The notes under the pieces were generated by a model that saw only the letters and a list, made by a program, of their open reading frames with translations, did not search any database and was not told where the DNA came from. Below are positions 51,696 to 60,497 of a DNA stretch of 64,000 nt, one piece after another (the stretch's first letter is position 1; each line of letters begins with the position of its first letter). The DNA is taken from contig CAZPQK010000001.1 in the NCBI GenBank assembly GCA_964588695.1, positions 186,001 to 250,000 of the forward strand, read 5' to 3'. The position numbers and the translations under genes are program-made. The DNA comes from CAZPQK01 sp964588695. GTDB taxonomy: Bacteria; Krumholzibacteriota; Krumholzibacteriia; WVZY01; JAKEHA01.

Positions 51696-52502
51696 CTACG
51701 CGGACTTCGTGGTAATTGGCTTGTACAAGGCGACCCGGCGATCCTGGAACAGATCGTTGTTGGGCGTGACATTCTTGTCTTCGGCCTCGGCCACATCGAT
51801 TTCGACAATCTTGAGTGTCTCGCTGCGTTCGCCCGCGGACACCAGCACTTCGCCACTAGGGCTGACGACCTGGCTCTTTCCGGTGAAAGAAAGCGAAAGG
51901 TTACCGCGCTTCTCCACTCCGATACGGTTAGCAGTAACCGTAAACACTCGGTTTTCGACCGAACGGGTAATCATTGAGCTTTGACACCAGGGCAACACCA
52001 GGTTCGATGGATGGCAAATGATGTGTGCACCTTTTAACGCCAGGGTTCGCGTAACTTCCGGGAAGATCCAGTCGAAGCAGATCATCATCCCTAGCTTTGC
52101 GCCTTCCACCTTCTGCGGAATAAAGTTGCGCTGGCCTGGCTGGAAAAACAATTTCTCGCGATCGAACAAGTGAGCCTTTTGATAGCTCTCCACCTTACCG
52201 TCGGCGGTAATCATGATTGCGGAATTGTAATACTTTCGGTTCTTGGACTCGGCCATGCCGAAGACCAAATTCAGTCGTTGCTTTTTAGCTACCTTCTTTA
52301 GTTCGGGAACGGTATACCCGCGGGTTACGGACTCGGCGAGTTCTTTTACTTCGCTCATGTCGCGGAACAAGTACCCCGTATTGAACAACTCGGGAAGGAC
52401 GACGGTCGCGTCTTCGACCGTCTCCAACATCGACTTCGCGGTCTTAACGTTGTCCTTAATACGGCCGAACTGCGGTTTCAGCTGTAGAAACCCTAGTTTC
52501 AA
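51696..52502 (-). CDS. Carbon-nitrogen hydrolase (nitrilase superfamily)
   Basis: A 268-residue cytoplasmic amidase. The catalytic triad is complete: E38 in VLPELFNTGY, K109 in YQKAHLFD and C142 in MICFDWIFPE. Family members hydrolyse amides such as N-carbamoylputrescine, deaminated glutathione or omega-amides; the substrate cannot be told here. It is monocistronic, with its own terminator downstream and an AT-rich divergent promoter region upstream. Confidence 0.9.
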   Translation of the reverse strand: MKLGFLQLKPQFGRIKDNVKTAKSMLETVEDATVVLPELFNTGYLFRDMSEVKELAESVTRGYTVPELKKVAKKQRLNLVFGMAESKNRKYYNSAIMITADGKVESYQKAHLFDREKLFFQPGQRNFIPQKVEGAKLGMMICFDWIFPEVTRTLALKGAHIICHPSNLVLPWCQSSMITRSVENRVFTVTANRIGVEKRGNLSLSFTGKSQVVSPSGEVLVSAGERSETLKIVEIDVAEAEDKNVTPNNDLFQDRRVALYKPITTKSA

Positions 52503-52876
52503 CGTTGAGCCTCCTCGGCAATCTCACAAAAGGGACAGAAAAGTGGACAAAATACCAGTGGGCGCGATACTGCAGACTGTAAGTAGCTGAAAAACAACAC
52601 GTTACTGAATTTTTTGCCAATATTTATTGTCTAGTATAAACGATTTTCGCTTGATTTTGAACCCCCGCCGTGGGCCACGATTTTTATACACCCGTATAGA
52701 CAATTTGCTCCCTCACCGTCTGGATTGTATGTTAATCGCATAGTTTACGACATACCGCAACCAGGAACTTCGGGGAACAACGCTCCACCGTTCGGCACAT
52801 CTGCGACCGACGGTGCCTACGCCGGTGGCACATCGCTTGCACAAACCGGTGTTGCCAAAGTAGGAAGGACCGGTAT
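52503..52876. other. AT-rich divergent promoter region
   Basis: 374 bases between the divergent amidase and unknown helical-protein genes. TTGTCTA occurs once in each orientation (near 52629 plus, and near 52699 minus), each followed closely by TATA, so the two copies form a spaced inverted repeat that could bind a regulator. No gene was recognised. Confidence 0.4.
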
Positions 52877-53650
52877 ATGAGCGACCATGACTCTCACACC
52901 AACATCGGCCCCGGCAAGAAGCGAGAAGTAGAGCCCACGTTCTTCTTCATGATGAATTGCCTGCTGTACAGCCGGCTTGAGTCCGGCAATCCGTCCAACG
53001 ACGCGGGTTACGACGAAGACGTCAACGTATACCTGGCCCATCTGCTTACGTCGTTCATGAATCCCGAGTATCACGAGCGCACCAAGAAGTACCTTTCGCG
53101 TTACGACTCGGACTTGTTCGAGAAGATTCGGCTCTCCGACGACGTTCGGCTCAAGTACACCATTTACAAAACCAACGCCGACTTCCTGCTAATCTCCACC
53201 GGTATCTTTAAGAACCCCGACGGAACGCGCCCGGGCTCTAAGGACAAATGGCTCAAGAACAACGAAGAGGCTTACATGGGACGTGCGAAGTCGTACTACC
53301 AGTTCGCTTACTCCTATAGCCAGTCGATGTTCCGAAAATCCGCGGGGATCACGGAAGTGTTGGAGAAACTTTCAAACGGGTTTGAGCGCTACGTTGAAGT
53401 CCTCAGTCACATGCGAGGCGAGTACTTTAACATTCTCGATCGCTTGGGGACCGGCGACGTTTACCACCTGGAACGATCGGTCGATAGCTTCACCAGCGAC
53501 AAAGAACTGCGAAAGCTTCAGGATGAGTTCTTGGACTTGTATTCGGAGTATATGCGCGAGAAGTCCGACGAGCTGTATGGCCAACTGATTCGCCTGGGCA
53601 AGCGCATCCAGGAAATCGACCCGTCGTTTCGCTTTATCGTAGAGAACTAG
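52877..53650 (+). CDS. Conserved-looking helical protein of unknown function
   Basis: A 257-residue cytoplasmic protein with no signal peptide or membrane segment. It is mostly charged helices: SFMNPEYHERTKKYLSRYD, KYTIYKTNADFLLISTGIF, YYQFAYSYSQSM and a long C-terminal helix KLQDEFLDLYSEYMREKSDE. AGGAAGG lies 7 bases before the ATG. I recognise no family. The stop overlaps the stop of the convergent esterase gene in CTAG. Confidence 0.72.
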   Translation: MSDHDSHTNIGPGKKREVEPTFFFMMNCLLYSRLESGNPSNDAGYDEDVNVYLAHLLTSFMNPEYHERTKKYLSRYDSDLFEKIRLSDDVRLKYTIYKTNADFLLISTGIFKNPDGTRPGSKDKWLKNNEEAYMGRAKSYYQFAYSYSQSMFRKSAGITEVLEKLSNGFERYVEVLSHMRGEYFNILDRLGTGDVYHLERSVDSFTSDKELRKLQDEFLDLYSEYMREKSDELYGQLIRLGKRIQEIDPSFRFIVEN

Positions 53651-55107
53651 TCGTCGCGCGGTTCTGACTTGGGCGGCGCGTTGTTAGAGCCCCCACCTGA
53701 CGACTTTTCATTTCCACCCGACGAGCCTTCGCCGCTTTCCGTCCGCGACCGATCTCCACCACGTCCGCGCCCTCGTCCGCGACCACGGCTCCCGCGACGA
53801 CGACGCCTGCGCCTTTCTCCTCCGGGGCGTTCACCGTCGGTTCGTTTCTCGGCCGGAGTGTCGGCGCCGGAATCACTTGCTTCATCTTGACGGGACTGTG
53901 TCTTGCGTTCGTCATGATCCCGGCGGCCACCGCGCGGTCGGGTTTCCTTCTTTTCGGCCGGTTCGGCCCGCTCGCTCGACTCTTCCGCGCCTTCCGGTTT
54001 CGGCGCGTCCGCCGCTCCCTCGCGCGCCTTGCGGGCACGACGGCCTCCGCGACTTCCCCGCCGTCGTGGGCGTCGCTCGCGATCGCCGCCGCCTTCGTTG
54101 CGCTCGGGCGATTCCGACCGCCCACCTTGACGCTGCGATGAACGCTCGGCGGTTTCACCGCGCTCATGAATTTCCGCTACATCTTCAGGCCCGACCAACA
54201 CCGGGATTCCCTCGGCCTTGATCGCTGCAGCTTGTGCGGCGACATCACTTTCGGAATTCGCGCGCCGCGGTCGACGCTGATACTTGGTTTGATTCAGGAA
54301 CCCTTCGATGCGCGTAAACACATCGTCTTTGGCCTGTCCGCGGGTTAGCACGTGAGAGCCATGCGGAAGCACGCGAACTTCGCTCTTGCGATGCTTCGCG
54401 TTCTTGCGAATTGTCTTGAGACCGCGATGCGACAGATGCCGATCGTCGGCGGCTTGCAGGCACAGGACAGGCACCGCAATTTTCTTAGACGTCTTCTTGG
54501 CATGATCCATTGCCTTCATGACTTCGCCGTTCCACCCGGCAAGGCGATAGAAGACGGTTGGCGTCGCGATTCGCGCAATTTCCATAAACCGGGCCTTCAA
54601 ACTTAACCGCGGATACAGTGCCGGCGCCAACAGCACAAGGCCGGAAACCTTTTGCAACTGCGCAAGAATCATTGCGATCGTGCCACCCAGACTTAAGCCC
54701 ACGACAAACACATCGCGGGTAAACGCGCGAGTGGTTTCCAACGCGTTCTCGGCCTGGGTCACCCACGACTCCCACGACACCATGTTTTCCTTGGCATCGG
54801 TGCGTGCCATGCGCGGGCAATAAACCGAATATCCTTTGGAGTAGAGGTAGTTGCCCAACTCGCGCATCTCGGCAGGAGTTCCCTGCGCGCCATGGAGCAG
54901 CAAGCAAGTAGGAGTTTCTTCGTCGTGCAAGAATAAAAACGAACGGTCATCGCGCGCGACGTGTTGCGCGCGGTCGTATTCGAAGTGCTGAAGAAAGTGG
55001 GCTCTAAGCAATTCACGCCGATACCGGCGCACGTCGGGATGAGCCTTAATGCTTTCGCGCAGTTCCCATAGCGTTCGATTGATTTGTCCGTGCCAGCTCA
55101 GACTCAT
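53647..55107 (-). CDS. Alpha/beta hydrolase with long Arg/Gly-rich tail
   Basis: A 486-residue protein. Residues 55-275 are an esterase or monoacylglycerol-lipase-like hydrolase: LLLHGAQGTPAEM (oxyanion region), nucleophile S139 in VGLSLGG, D222 in LQAADDRHLS and H252 in LPHGSHVLT. From about 278 the protein is unfolded-looking, alternating basic and acidic, with runs such as RRRGSRGGRRARK and RGRGRGRGRGGDR resembling RGG boxes that bind RNA. The usual family ends near 275. The ATG is 1 base after the guaB stop, so it is translationally coupled to guaB. Confidence 0.85.
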   Translation of the reverse strand: MSLSWHGQINRTLWELRESIKAHPDVRRYRRELLRAHFLQHFEYDRAQHVARDDRSFLFLHDEETPTCLLLHGAQGTPAEMRELGNYLYSKGYSVYCPRMARTDAKENMVSWESWVTQAENALETTRAFTRDVFVVGLSLGGTIAMILAQLQKVSGLVLLAPALYPRLSLKARFMEIARIATPTVFYRLAGWNGEVMKAMDHAKKTSKKIAVPVLCLQAADDRHLSHRGLKTIRKNAKHRKSEVRVLPHGSHVLTRGQAKDDVFTRIEGFLNQTKYQRRPRRANSESDVAAQAAAIKAEGIPVLVGPEDVAEIHERGETAERSSQRQGGRSESPERNEGGGDRERRPRRRGSRGGRRARKAREGAADAPKPEGAEESSERAEPAEKKETRPRGGRRDHDERKTQSRQDEASDSGADTPAEKRTDGERPGGERRRRRRRGSRGRGRGRGRGGDRSRTESGEGSSGGNEKSSGGGSNNAPPKSEPRDD

Positions 55108-55108
55108 G

Positions 55109-56575
55109 TTACTTCAAGCGGTAGTTAGGCGCTTCCTTGGTGATGATTACGTCGTGAGGATGGCTTTCCTGCAGCCCGGCGGGCGACACCTGGACGAACT
55201 TGCTTTTGCGCTTGAGGTCGCCGATCGTACCCACCCCGCAGTATCCCATTCCAGAACGCAGACCGCCGCACAACTGAAACACCGAATCGGAAAGCTCGCC
55301 TTTGTACGGCACTCGGCCTTCGATACCTTCGGCGACAAGTTTGTTTTCTTCGTCCACATCCTGCTGCGCGTAGCGGTCCTTACTGCCTTCTTTCATGGCA
55401 GCAATCGATCCCATTCCGCGGTAATTTTTAAACGAGCGGCCTTCGTAGAGCACAATTTCGCCCGGCGTTTCTTTGGTGCCGGCGAAGAGGCTGCCGATCA
55501 TGACGGTGTCGGCGCCGGCGGCAATCGCTTTGACTACGTCGCCGCTGTACTTGATACCGCCGTCTGCGATCAGGGGTACGCGCAAGCGCGCCGCCACTTC
55601 GGCACATTCCATAATTGCGGTCACCTGAGGCACACCCGCGCCGGCAACCACCCGCGTCGTGCAAATGGCGCCGGGCCCCATGCCTATCTTAATCGCGTCG
55701 GCGCCGTACTTTATTAAGTCGCGTGCGGCTGCGGCGGTAGCAATGTTACCTGCAATCACCTGCAGCTTGGGGTACTTGGTCTTAATCTTTTCTAGCGTCT
55801 CCAGGACGTTAATCGAGTGGCCGTGTGCGGTATCAATCGCCACCACGTCCACACCGGCGGCGACCAGCAACTCGGCGCGACGCAGCGCGTCGGGGCCAAC
55901 ACCAACCGCCGCTCCGACCAGCAGACGACCGGTTGAGTCTTTGGCGGCGTTTGGGTAGTCGAGATCTTTTTGGATGTCTTTTACCGTGATCAGGCCCTTA
56001 AGCCGATTGTTGTCGTCGACCACCGGCAACTTTTCGATGCGGTGTTCGTGCAACATCTTCTTGGCTTCGGCCATGTCGATGCCCTGCGGGGCGGTGACCA
56101 GGTTCTCCGACGTCATCAGGTCGCGAATCGGTTTGGAATCGTCGTCGTTAAACCGAAGGTCGCGTGCGGTCAGAATGCCCACCAACTTGCCTTTGTCGTC
56201 GGTAATAGGAACGCCCGAAATCCGATACCTGGCCATCAGCAGTTCGGCGTCGCGAACCAGCTTATTGGGGTCGAGCGTTATCGGCTCGGAGATAACCCCA
56301 CTTTCGCTACGCTTGACGGTGTCAACCTGCGCCGCCTGGGCTTCGGCAGACATGTTCTTGTGAAGAATCCCGATCCCGCCCTGACGCGCCAGCGCGATCG
56401 CAAATTCGGCTTCGGTGACGGTGTCCATTGCGGCCGACACAATGGGAATGTTCAGCTTAATTTTCTTGGTGAGTTTGGTCGACAGGTCGACGTCAGACGG
56501 ATGCACCGTGCTCTTGTTGGGGACGAGCAACACGTCATCAAAGGTTATACCGGTGCCAATAATCTTGTCCGCCAT
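55109..56575 (-). CDS. guaB: Inosine-5'-monophosphate dehydrogenase
   Basis: A 488-residue enzyme converting IMP to XMP, the committed step of GMP synthesis. TFDDVLLVPNKSTV near the N-terminus, two CBS domains at about 95-205, the catalytic loop GPGAICTTR (Cys near 302), IADGGIKYSGD, and the flap with YRGMGSIAAM complete the family. The start at 56575 is chosen because GGAGG lies upstream and family members begin close to it; an ATG six codons earlier has no ribosome site. It is coupled to the esterase gene downstream and divergent from the beta-helix gene. Confidence 0.96.
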   Translation of the reverse strand: MADKIIGTGITFDDVLLVPNKSTVHPSDVDLSTKLTKKIKLNIPIVSAAMDTVTEAEFAIALARQGGIGILHKNMSAEAQAAQVDTVKRSESGVISEPITLDPNKLVRDAELLMARYRISGVPITDDKGKLVGILTARDLRFNDDDSKPIRDLMTSENLVTAPQGIDMAEAKKMLHEHRIEKLPVVDDNNRLKGLITVKDIQKDLDYPNAAKDSTGRLLVGAAVGVGPDALRRAELLVAAGVDVVAIDTAHGHSINVLETLEKIKTKYPKLQVIAGNIATAAAARDLIKYGADAIKIGMGPGAICTTRVVAGAGVPQVTAIMECAEVAARLRVPLIADGGIKYSGDVVKAIAAGADTVMIGSLFAGTKETPGEIVLYEGRSFKNYRGMGSIAAMKEGSKDRYAQQDVDEENKLVAEGIEGRVPYKGELSDSVFQLCGGLRSGMGYCGVGTIGDLKRKSKFVQVSPAGLQESHPHDVIITKEAPNYRLK

Positions 56576-56752
56576 TTCGCGGGCTGCCTCCATAGGTCGT
56601 TGGGCCGGGGTAGTCGTGGGCTGGGTTGCGCCGAAGGTAATTGAGTTAACCTAGCACGTAGTCCCCTTATTCGCAAGGGGTTTGCCGTTGTGCTGGGCTC
56701 GCGGGCGGATGCAACCCGGTGTTGCCTGCGGGGTGCCAAACCGGGTCGACCG

Positions 56753-56761
56753 TGCTATACT
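56753..56761 (+). promoter_or_regulatory. Extended -10 promoter of the first beta-helix gene
   Basis: TGCTATACT fits the extended -10 pattern (TGn plus TATACT at 56756-56761), 77 bases before the ATG at 56839. No -35 match is needed for this class. A separate palindrome CCCCTT-N6-AAGGGG lies at 56663-56680 in the same divergent region. Confidence 0.4.
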
Positions 56762-56838
56762 TACATAAACACGCTCTCGCTCAGTTGCGTCCATCCCCTT
56801 GCGGCGTCAGGCTTCCTAACCTCTTCCTGGAGGACGAC

Positions 56839-59800
56839 ATGCGCTCGCGCATCGCCGCTGTTCTGCTTATTTGCGCTCTCATCATGCCTCGATCGGCCAT
56901 CGGCGCGACGATCTTCGTCGACGCCACCGCAACCGGGGCAAACGACGGCTCGTCCTGGACCAACGCGTTCGCGAGCCTCGCCCCAGCCTTATTGACCGCC
57001 AGCCCGGGTGACGACATTTGGGTCGCCGCCGGAACCTACACGCCGGGAGCCAACCGGACCGATACGTTTCAACTCATTTCGGGGGTTGAGATTTACGGCG
57101 GCTTTGCTGGCACCGAAACCTTACTGACCCAACGCAATTATGCGACCAACGTTACGGTGTTAAGTGGCGAGATCGGCACGACGAGCAACGCCGATAACAG
57201 CCACCACGTCGTTACCGGAGACGGCGTCGACAACACCGCGGTCCTCGACGGATTTACAGTTACCAGGGGTAACGCGCTTGGGGGCCCGTCCATGATTGGC
57301 GGCGGAATCGTGTGCGATGCCGGCGAGCCCACCATCCGCAACACTATCGTAAACGACAACACGGCAGCGGTCGGGGGCGGCCTGTTTATCCGCAACGGCT
57401 CTCCCCAACTGACTAATGTCCTGGTGTTTGGTAACTCGGCCGATACCGGTGGCGGCGTGACGATAGTGCTGAGCGATGCCGTACTGACTAACGTAACCAT
57501 CGCCAGTAACGCCGCAGGCCTTAATGGCGGCGGCATGTCTAGTGCCGCCGGTACTCCGGTGCTTACCAACTGCGTCGTTTATGGCAACACCTCGCCCGGT
57601 AACCCCAACGTTTACTACCTCAGCGGTGGCCTGAACTTTTCCTACTCCGTTATTGGCGGATCCGGCGGAAGCAATTCGTGGGACCCCGACTACGGAATCG
57701 ATGGCGGAAACAATCTCGACATCGACCCATTGTTTATCGACCCCGGACCAGGTGATTACCGGTTAGCGCTAGGCAGCGAAGCTATCGAAGCGGGCGACAA
57801 CGGTGCGCCCAATCTAGCCAGCACCGACCTGGCCGGAGCGGCGCGGATCTCGGGATCCGCCGTCGACATCGGAGCGTTCGAGTTTCAAATCGTTTGCCCG
57901 AGCGGACCTGTTGTTTATGTCGATGGCACCGCCGCGGGAGGCAATTCCGGCGACAGCTGGGCGAACGCACTGGTAAGTGTGCGCGGCGCAATTCAGTTGG
58001 CGCAGATCTGTCCGGGAATTAGTGAAATCTGGGTGGCGCAAGGCACTTATCCGTTGGGTGCGAATGTCGACCGTTTTGCCACCTTTCGTCTCTATAACAA
58101 TCTGGAGATTTACGGCGGGTTCGATGGAACCGAAACCATGCGTTCGCAGCGCGACTGGAAGAACAACCCAACTACGCTGACGGGTAACATGGGCGGCGGC
58201 CAGTTTGAACGCGCCTATAGCGTGGTGACGGCGGACGGCGTCGATGCGACTGCCGTTCTCGATGGGTTCACCGTCAGCGAAGGCAACGGCGCAGACATAT
58301 ACAACGGTGCCGGGATACGAGTGACCAACGCCAGCCCCACGCTGGCCAATCTGGAGGTCCGGAGTAACGCCGAAGCGTACCGCGGCGGCGGCATCTACAT
58401 TGGCAACGGAAGTCCCGACATTGTGAACTGTTGGATATATACAAACCTAAGTGATCGCGGCGGCGGAGTTAGTGTTAATGGAGGTAACCCAACTTTTCGC
58501 GGCTGCGCCATTACCGACAACACATCGTTTGGTCTTGCCGAGGGCGCCGGGGTTCACTTGACCAACACCAATCCCACTTTTGTGAACGTCACCGTTGCCA
58601 ACAATCTCACCGGAGAACTAAGCAACGGCTGCATGTTCTACAACGAAAACAGCGACCCGGTCATTGTTAACTCCCTGTTGTTTGGGTGTCGTATCATCGG
58701 AGCTCCGTATGCGGTGGTGACCAACCTTGGCGGGAGCCAACCAACGTATCAGCATAGTCTGGTTGAAGGATCCGGCGGTAGCTCGAGTTGGAATTCCAGC
58801 TACGGCACCGACCTGGGGAACAACATCGACGCCAACCCGCAATTTACGGTCGACCCTCCGGATTTCCAAACCGGGTCGCCAGTTCAAAACGCCGGCAATA
58901 ACGCCGCCGCTGGTGTGCCGTCAACCGACCTTTGGGGAAACCCTCGCATCGTGGATGGCACCGTTGATATCGGCGCAGTGGAGCGGCAAACGCTGTGCAG
59001 CGCGAACCCGATTCTCTATGTGGACGGCTCCGCTACCGGTGCGAACGATGGCTCGTCGTGGGCCGATGCATTTACCGATTTGCAAGATGCTCTGCAGGTA
59101 GCTTGCGGCTCGTCGGACATTTGGGTCGCTGCAGGAACGTACGTACCAACCGAAACCGACGGCGAACAGACCTATCAACTCCGCAACAACACAGGTATTT
59201 ACGGCGGGTTCAACGGTACCGAATCATTGCTCGCGCAAAGGGATTGGGTGGGCAACCCGACCGTGCTTAGCGGGCAGGATTCCACCGGGGGACCGTTGGA
59301 GGTGGTCAGCGGCTCAGGGCTTGCCGGCGCACACCTCGACGGCTTCACGCTTACCCAATCGAGTCGGCCCATTCAAGTGGACCGCAGCCAATTAACTTTG
59401 CACAATCTTGTCGTCGTCGATAACGACCGCGAATCGCTGTTGCAACTTAGCTCAATCGACATCGCCAACGTCGTATTCCAGGACGTTGGCGGTCTGCGGC
59501 TGTCGCTGTGTGACGCTACGCTGACGGACTGTGTGTTTATTGGAAGTGAAGACTACGCGCTAGACCTGTTTCAATCTGACGTTACCGCGACGAACTCGTT
59601 GCTAACCGGAAACCACGACCGAGTGATTTACAACAACAGTGGCACGTTATTGATCGTCAACTCGACGATTGCAAACAACACCAGTGGGAGCAGCAACGCG
59701 CTGCTGATCAACACAACTAACGGAATCATTCCATCCGCAACGGTCGAGATGTTTAACACCATTGTCTGGGGAAACACCGGCGATGGTTTGGTGAGCACCT

Positions 59801-60384
59801 GCGGAAGTTGCGTGACCACGTACTACCACTCGATCGTCCAGTCATCTGGCGGTAGCGGAGCATGGAATGGCACAATGGGAAGCGACGGTGGCAACAACCT
59901 GGACGCCGACCCGCTGTTCGCTAACTCTGGAGCGGGAGACTTTGCCCTTACCGCTTCCTCCCCCGCGGTTGACGCAGGTGACGGAACGCTCCCGGGTTTA
60001 CCGGCCACCGACCTGGCTGGCGCCCCCCGCGTTCTGGGCGCAGGAATTGACATGGGCGCGTATGAGTTCGACCCGACGCCCAGCGGAGTTGCAACCGAAA
60101 CCGGGCCGCGCCTGGCGTTCCGCGGCGCTTATCCCAACCCGTTTAACCCGACTCTCACTGTCGCGTTTGAGTTAGACCGCGCCCGCGCTGTCACCGTCGA
60201 AGTGTTCAACGTGCGCGGTCAACTCGTGCGAACACTTGCCAACGCTACCCTGGCCGCTGGCGGTCACAAGCTGACCTGGTCCGGCGTCGATCGTTCCGGT
60301 AACGACGCCGCTAGCGGTGTGTACCTGGTACGCGTGAAATCCGAAGACTGGCAGGTGCTGCGCAAGGTGGTGCTTCTTAAATAA
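56839..60384 (+). CDS. Giant secreted beta-helix protein with C-terminal sorting domain
   Basis: An 1181-residue exported protein. The start at 56839 has GGAGG 5 bases upstream and gives a signal peptide (1-22, ending AIGA). Three large modules follow, beginning near residues 25, 358 and 724. Each opens with a (V/F)VD...A(T/A)G-N-GSSW sequence and contains IWVA-G-Y, EIYGGFxGTE, QR-W, and right-handed beta-helix coils (GGG, N-x-SP). They close with GGNN-D-DP-F (choice-of-anchor Q type). The last 90 residues are a FlgD Ig-like domain, PNPFNPT...VRGQLVRTL...SGVYLVRV...VVLLK, a cell-surface sorting signal in this group of bacteria. It is probably a surface or released adhesin-like protein. Confidence 0.92.
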   Translation: MRSRIAAVLLICALIMPRSAIGATIFVDATATGANDGSSWTNAFASLAPALLTASPGDDIWVAAGTYTPGANRTDTFQLISGVEIYGGFAGTETLLTQRNYATNVTVLSGEIGTTSNADNSHHVVTGDGVDNTAVLDGFTVTRGNALGGPSMIGGGIVCDAGEPTIRNTIVNDNTAAVGGGLFIRNGSPQLTNVLVFGNSADTGGGVTIVLSDAVLTNVTIASNAAGLNGGGMSSAAGTPVLTNCVVYGNTSPGNPNVYYLSGGLNFSYSVIGGSGGSNSWDPDYGIDGGNNLDIDPLFIDPGPGDYRLALGSEAIEAGDNGAPNLASTDLAGAARISGSAVDIGAFEFQIVCPSGPVVYVDGTAAGGNSGDSWANALVSVRGAIQLAQICPGISEIWVAQGTYPLGANVDRFATFRLYNNLEIYGGFDGTETMRSQRDWKNNPTTLTGNMGGGQFERAYSVVTADGVDATAVLDGFTVSEGNGADIYNGAGIRVTNASPTLANLEVRSNAEAYRGGGIYIGNGSPDIVNCWIYTNLSDRGGGVSVNGGNPTFRGCAITDNTSFGLAEGAGVHLTNTNPTFVNVTVANNLTGELSNGCMFYNENSDPVIVNSLLFGCRIIGAPYAVVTNLGGSQPTYQHSLVEGSGGSSSWNSSYGTDLGNNIDANPQFTVDPPDFQTGSPVQNAGNNAAAGVPSTDLWGNPRIVDGTVDIGAVERQTLCSANPILYVDGSATGANDGSSWADAFTDLQDALQVACGSSDIWVAAGTYVPTETDGEQTYQLRNNTGIYGGFNGTESLLAQRDWVGNPTVLSGQDSTGGPLEVVSGSGLAGAHLDGFTLTQSSRPIQVDRSQLTLHNLVVVDNDRESLLQLSSIDIANVVFQDVGGLRLSLCDATLTDCVFIGSEDYALDLFQSDVTATNSLLTGNHDRVIYNNSGTLLIVNSTIANNTSGSSNALLINTTNGIIPSATVEMFNTIVWGNTGDGLVSTCGSCVTTYYHSIVQSSGGSGAWNGTMGSDGGNNLDADPLFANSGAGDFALTASSPAVDAGDGTLPGLPATDLAGAPRVLGAGIDMGAYEFDPTPSGVATETGPRLAFRGAYPNPFNPTLTVAFELDRARAVTVEVFNVRGQLVRTLANATLAAGGHKLTWSGVDRSGNDAASGVYLVRVKSEDWQVLRKVVLLK
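60124..60284 (+). repeat. Near-identical sorting-domain repeat, copy 1
   Basis: These 161 bases inside the first beta-helix gene match 63840-64000 with a single difference (T at 60132 versus C at 63848). The match continues to the window edge, so its true length is unknown. The rest of the two genes has diverged strongly. Confidence 0.95.
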
Positions 60385-60497
60385 CCGCGTCGACACGATC
60401 GTATCGATAGCTCAACGTTTTCTACTGTCGATATGCTTTCCTGGCGGTCGCGCTCCCCTGTTCAACCGTGTCCAATTGAGACTCGATGGGAGAAACA

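Noticed and set aside
56594..56720. Purine riboswitch or other RNA switch before guaB
   Set aside because: The region holds a CCCCTT/AAGGGG palindrome but none of the conserved purine-aptamer loop sequences.
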